64,000 nt of DNA, from contig CAIYIS010000057.1 of assembly GCA_903926385.1 (NCBI GenBank), positions 1-64,000 of the forward strand. The letters are read 5' to 3'. The notes below the pieces were generated by a model. It was not told where the DNA came from and ran no database searches. It saw only the letters and a list, made by a program, of their open reading frames with translations. Of the stretch, positions 60,101-64,000 are shown piece by piece. The number at the start of each line of letters is the position of its first letter. Position 1 is the first letter of the stretch. The stretch is from an uncultured Bacteroidota bacterium. GTDB taxonomy: Bacteria; Bacteroidota; Bacteroidia; 2-12-FULL-35-15. A program made the position numbers and the translations under genes.

Positions 60101-60511
60101 TTGATTTGAATTAATAAGTTAAAAATATTGAACAAAGATAATAATTTACATTTCACTTTTCAAAAGTCAAACATTTTTGCGCTTCATAATTATTGCTTTT
60201 TGAAATTCTTTTTCCTACCTCCCAACGTTTCCTTTTTTGTTTTTTAGGCATCACTTCTCCGATTTAATATTCAAATCACTTTTAATTTTCAATTCATAAA
60301 TAATCTATACTTTTCTAAAAGGGTTGATGACCTTAGTCAAGTCATCTTTTTTTGTTAATATTTGGAAAAAATCATCCTGCCGACAATCGCCCTATTTTTA
60401 AATTTTAGCTAAGAAATGGGGACAAAACCGAAAAACCAATTTCCACACCCCTGAGCATCAAAAAAGCACTCATTTTACCCTAAAAAACGTTAAAGACATG
60501 AAATGCATTTA

Positions 60512-60556
60512 CTTATAAGGTGCTTCCCGAGTACTGGGGGAACACCTTATAAGGTT
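60512..60556. repeat. inverted repeat enclosing a 20-nt core repeated in inverse orientation at 61027-61046
   Basis: CTTATAAGGTG ... CACCTTATAAG arms around CTTCCCGAGTACTGGGGGAA. Confidence 0.75.
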
Positions 60557-60750
60557 ATAAGGGGTAAAACTGGTTCCGGGATTATACCTTTTAAGGTTAA
60601 AAAGGGGTAGTCAAGTTCTCTGGAAATACATTTTAATATTAGAAGTATAAAATCGGATTTCGGGAACAAACATTTAAGTATTAAAATACGGTAAAAAACT
60701 TCCGTGCGATAGACTTTTAAGCTTAGAATTTCCCTCCCGAGGTCAAAAAA
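60541..60750. repeat. degenerate 42-bp array E (about 5 units)
   Basis: Aligned unit starts 60541, 60583, 60625, 60667, 60709: AACACCTTATAAGG.., TATACCTTTTAAGG.., AATACATTTTAATATT.., CAAACATTTAAGTATT.., ATAGACTTTTAAGCTT.. Confidence 0.65.
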
Positions 60751-60935
60751 CGCTTATTTCGGGTTACTTTTTGGTAAAAATAAATGGGTGGGCATATAAT
60801 ATATGTATCCTTTTTCCTCCAAATTATCTGCCTACCTTTAATAGTTACTCATCAAAAAGGGTAAAAACTCTTAAACAGGGGTTCACTATCTTCCCATTTT
60901 GATTCTTGGAATTTAGAACCCCCTTCCCAACCATC

Positions 60936-61061
60936 CGAACATCTTTCCCCGCTCTCGGGATACCGTTCAGAAACATGCGAACACCTTCCCCAGTAGTCGG
61001 GATACTGTTCGCAACCTTACGAACGTTTCCCCCAGTACTCGGGAAGGTGTTCGTAAGTAAA
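60936..61061. repeat. 42-bp array F, 3 units with CGAAC/GTTCG symmetry
   Basis: CGAAC starts at 60936, 60978 and 61020; each unit has a TTCCCC..(A/T)(C/G)TCGGGA core and most have internal GTTCG. Confidence 0.8.
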
Positions 61062-61156
61062 CTAAATACAGTGCTTTAATCATTTTTTGGCCTTTTTTGG
61101 TGTTTTTGGCCAACTTTTGACTTCGGGAAACGGGCACCGGATTTTTGCCTCAAAAA

Positions 61157-61193
61157 TTTAAACCCAACTGTCAAAATGACAGCTGGGTTTAAA
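61157..61193 (-). terminator. terminator of the 61252-61890 gene
   Basis: TTTAAACCCAACTGTCA/TGACAGCTGGGTTTAAA near-perfect stem; T-run on minus strand. Confidence 0.8.
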
Positions 61194-61251
61194 AAGTGTT
61201 TTTTGATTCGTTTGTTTAAATTAAAGTGGTTGCTATTTTTGCAGGGCCGCT

Positions 61252-61890
61252 TTATTTCACCAGTTTCATAACCGTAACCGGATGTATTTCCCAGCACGTA
61301 TAACTATGCATTCCCAGTTTTCCTCTTGTTTTTCCGTTAAGGTGAGTAGCATCAAAAAACAATTGTCCTGTAACCATTACCTTCACCCCTTTGGGCAGGG
61401 CATTACCTTTTTTGCTGGGTTCTTTATGTTTCAAAATATGGTTGTCCACCATATCTCTAACCTCTTCGCATTTTTTGCTCAGGCTGTGGTCGCTCACAAA
61501 AGCCGGAAAAGGCACTTCTATAATAAGGCAGGTATCGCCCCATTCGCTGCTCGTGCGCAGTTGCATGTGGTAATCCCCGTCCCGGTGTTTCTTAGGGTCG
61601 TCTTCCATAGCCACCAGATGCAGGTATCCCGTCACCGTAACCATATCTCCTTCCTTAAGCCCATCCACCTTGTTTTCTATCCTATCGTTTTGCGGAGCCT
61701 CATTTCTGTTGCGTATGGGCGAGGGCAAGTTGAGCAGAGTACTCAATGCCATGGTATCGTGCCTTGCATGATGCTCGGTAGAAGTTTTAATCTCCCATCG
61801 TTCCACACCCGGATTTAGTTTTTGGGCAAAACTATGCACCGTGCATAAAACAGAAATAAGCAGAACTAAGGTCGATTTTACTATATTCAT
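61252..61890 (-). CDS. secreted hypothetical protein (ORF extends to 62040)
   Basis: Likely start MNIVKSTLVLLISVLCTVHSFAQ signal peptide; GDMVTVTGYLHLVAMEDDPKKHRDGDYHMQL and VKVMVTGQLFFDATHLNGKTRGKLGMHSYTCWEIHPVT. Confidence 0.75.
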   Translation of the reverse strand: MNIVKSTLVLLISVLCTVHSFAQKLNPGVERWEIKTSTEHHARHDTMALSTLLNLPSPIRNRNEAPQNDRIENKVDGLKEGDMVTVTGYLHLVAMEDDPKKHRDGDYHMQLRTSSEWGDTCLIIEVPFPAFVSDHSLSKKCEEVRDMVDNHILKHKEPSKKGNALPKGVKVMVTGQLFFDATHLNGKTRGKLGMHSYTCWEIHPVTVMKLVK

Positions 61891-62099
61891 CACTTGAGTT
61901 GGTATATCTAAAAAATCCTTCCATTTCCCATCCTTCTTCACTTTTACATATATTAAAGAAGTACGAAAAGAGATGTTTGGGTCAAAGGTAGAGTTTCCTT
62001 TCAGCTTCATTTTATAAAAATGATTAAAATACACATGCAATATTTTACGATATTTGCACCCCTAAAATCAATAAACAATAATCAATATACAATCAGAAG

Positions 62100-63776
62100 A
62101 TGAGCGAAGGCAGACAAATAATTTTCTCGATGGTAAATGTGAGTCGCACATTACCTGCCGGAAAAACAATATTAAAAGACATTTATCTATCGTTTTATTA
62201 CGGTGCTAAAATAGGAATTCTCGGACTGAATGGTTCCGGAAAGTCAACATTGCTTAAGATTATAGCAGGAGTAGAGAAAAACTATCAAGGCGAAATTCAC
62301 TTTTCACCGGGATATAAAATAGGTATGCTGGAGCAAGAGCCTAAACTGGACGAGTCGAAAACAGTAATCGAAATAGTTCGCGAAGGAGCACAAGAGCATG
62401 TCAACATTTTGAAAGAATACGATGATGTAAACAATAAGTTTGCTGAAGAAATGAGTGCCGAAGACATGGATAAACTCATCAATCGTCAGGCATACCTTCA
62501 GGATTTAATAGACCAGTTCGACTTATGGAACCTCGACAATCGCCTGGAGCAAGCCATGGAAGCATTGCGTTGCCCCGAGAGTGATGCTAAGGTTGTCAAC
62601 CTATCGGGAGGAGAGCGCAGACGTGTTGCTCTTTGTCGTTTGCTTATTCAGGAACCCGAAATACTTTTACTCGATGAGCCTACCAACCACTTGGATGCCG
62701 AGAGTGTAGACTGGTTAGAACAACATTTACAAAACTACAAAGGCACTGTTATAGCCGTAACCCACGACAGGTATTTCTTAGACAATGTGGCCGGCTGGAT
62801 TCTGGAGTTGGATAGAGGAGAAGGTATTCCTTGGAAAGGTAACTATTCCGAATGGTTGGATCAAAAACAAAAACGATTAGCTACCGAAGAAAAAACCGAA
62901 AGCAAACGTCAGAAAACATTGATGCGAGAGTTAGATTGGGTTCGTCAAGGGGCAAAAGGCCGCCAAAGCAAATCGAAAGCTCGTTTGCAAAACTACGAGA
63001 AGATGTTGGGCGAAGATGTAAAATCAAAAGAAGAAAAACTGGAATTGTTTATTCCTAACGGCCCTCGTTTAGGTTCCGAAGTTATCGAAGCCATTGATGT
63101 TTCGAAAGCTTTTGGAGATAAATTACTTTACGAACATCTTAACTTTAAATTACCACCTGCCGGTATTGTGGGCATCATAGGCCCCAACGGAGCAGGTAAA
63201 ACCACTTTGTTCCGTATGATTATGAACGAAGAAACACCCGATACAGGCGAGTTTAAAGTAGGTTCTACTGTTAAGATTGCTTACGTTGACCAAAGCCACA
63301 CCGAAATAGACCCTGAAAAAACCATTTACGAAGTGCTTACCGGTGGTCACGATAACATTATCATTGGCGGACAAACACTCAATTCTCGTGCTTATGTTTC
63401 GAAATTTAATTTCAATGGCAGCGACCAAGGAAAGAAATGCGGAATACTTTCGGGTGGAGAGCGCAACCGTTTGCACCTTGCATTAACATTGAAAAAAGAA
63501 GCCAACGTACTCTTGCTCGATGAGCCTACCAACGATTTGGATGTAAACACACTTCGCGCACTCGAAGAAGGTTTGGAAAACTATGCAGGCTGTGCCGTTA
63601 TCATCTCCCACGACCGTTGGTTTTTAGACCGTGTGTGTACTCACATCCTTGCATTCGAAGGCAATTCGCAAGTATATTACTTCGAAGGAGGTTATTCCGA
63701 ATACGAAGAAAATAAAAAGAAACGCCTTGGCAATGTGGAACCAAAACGTGTGAGATATAAAAAGCTTACTGTTTAA
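62100..63776 (+). CDS. ettA: energy-dependent translational throttle protein EttA (ABC-F)
   Basis: Two ABC ATPase domains (GLNGSGKSTLLK, LSGGERRRVALCRLL, LLLDEPTNHLDAESVDWLE; GPNGAGKTTLFRMI, LSGGERNRLHLAL). Confidence 0.95.
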   Translation: MSEGRQIIFSMVNVSRTLPAGKTILKDIYLSFYYGAKIGILGLNGSGKSTLLKIIAGVEKNYQGEIHFSPGYKIGMLEQEPKLDESKTVIEIVREGAQEHVNILKEYDDVNNKFAEEMSAEDMDKLINRQAYLQDLIDQFDLWNLDNRLEQAMEALRCPESDAKVVNLSGGERRRVALCRLLIQEPEILLLDEPTNHLDAESVDWLEQHLQNYKGTVIAVTHDRYFLDNVAGWILELDRGEGIPWKGNYSEWLDQKQKRLATEEKTESKRQKTLMRELDWVRQGAKGRQSKSKARLQNYEKMLGEDVKSKEEKLELFIPNGPRLGSEVIEAIDVSKAFGDKLLYEHLNFKLPPAGIVGIIGPNGAGKTTLFRMIMNEETPDTGEFKVGSTVKIAYVDQSHTEIDPEKTIYEVLTGGHDNIIIGGQTLNSRAYVSKFNFNGSDQGKKCGILSGGERNRLHLALTLKKEANVLLLDEPTNDLDVNTLRALEEGLENYAGCAVIISHDRWFLDRVCTHILAFEGNSQVYYFEGGYSEYEENKKKRLGNVEPKRVRYKKLTV

Positions 63777-63837
63777 TTTGATTTCAGAAAAGACTTCTTT
63801 GATTAACCAACGTATTCGAACAACAATCATTTTGTCA

Positions 63838-64000
63838 ATGATGATGGTATTTGCTGCAGGAAAAAGTTTTTCTCAGGATACCATCATTCAACCTACCATA
63901 GTTGACAAGCAGGTTAAGCTGCGCGAACTTGAACAAAGCCGTTGGGAAAAACTGGTGTCAAACAGTTTACTTTCTCTCTATTTTCGAATCTCTGTTATTG
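63838..64000 (+). CDS. secreted hypothetical protein, truncated by window end (frame open from TTG at 63778)
   Basis: Frame reads ...MMMVFAAGKSFSQDTIIQPTIVDKQVKLRELEQSRWEKLVSNSLLSLYFRISVI without stop to 64000; signal peptide-like. Confidence 0.6.
   Translation, partial: MMMVFAAGKSFSQDTIIQPTIVDKQVKLRELEQSRWEKLVSNSLLSLYFRISVI

Noticed and set aside
1-64000. Insertion sequences, prophage, toxin-antitoxin or restriction/defence systems
   Set aside because: No transposase, integrase (other than housekeeping XerD), nuclease or toxin motifs were recognised on either strand.

Overview
This 64 kb window looks like a Bacteroidota chromosome segment: AT-rich, with TAnnTTTG-type -7 boxes, type IX secretion (T9SS) C-terminal sorting domains, and GWxTD and GSCFA proteins. 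Most of it is ordinary core genome: tRNA-Ser, aroQ, xerD, rimM-rpsP, rpsA, pyrR-pyrB, rnz, lpxD, ribF, accC and ettA. There are three accessory or functional blocks. (i) 13.0-17.9 kb: a compact minus-strand aryl-polyene/flexirubin-like set (aromatic amino acid ammonia-lyase, ketoreductase, ketosynthase, ACP, LpxL-like acyltransferase). (ii) 21.9-35.6 kb: a ten-gene minus-strand surface-polysaccharide run with AsnB, a glycosyltransferase, MBOAT plus an SGNH/AlgX-like partner, an O-antigen ligase-like protein, two CotH-type proteins, a VTC domain protein and DUF4956. (iii) 36.3-39.1 kb: a 2OG-oxygenase, SDR and radical SAM/SPASM cassette. The most unusual signal is non-coding. Four large intergenic gaps carry tandem arrays whose units are unrelated in sequence but share an exact 21-bp period (11030-11260, 39287-39538, 39841-39966, 48960-49085) or a 42-bp period (60541-60750, 60936-61061). 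One array sits directly downstream of an internally duplicated orphan protein (10147-10902). A conserved hairpin lies in the presumed 5'UTR of two T9SS cargo genes, and a degenerate copy with an apparent compensatory change leads into one of the arrays. All product names come from reading motifs and remembered family resemblance; no searches were run.
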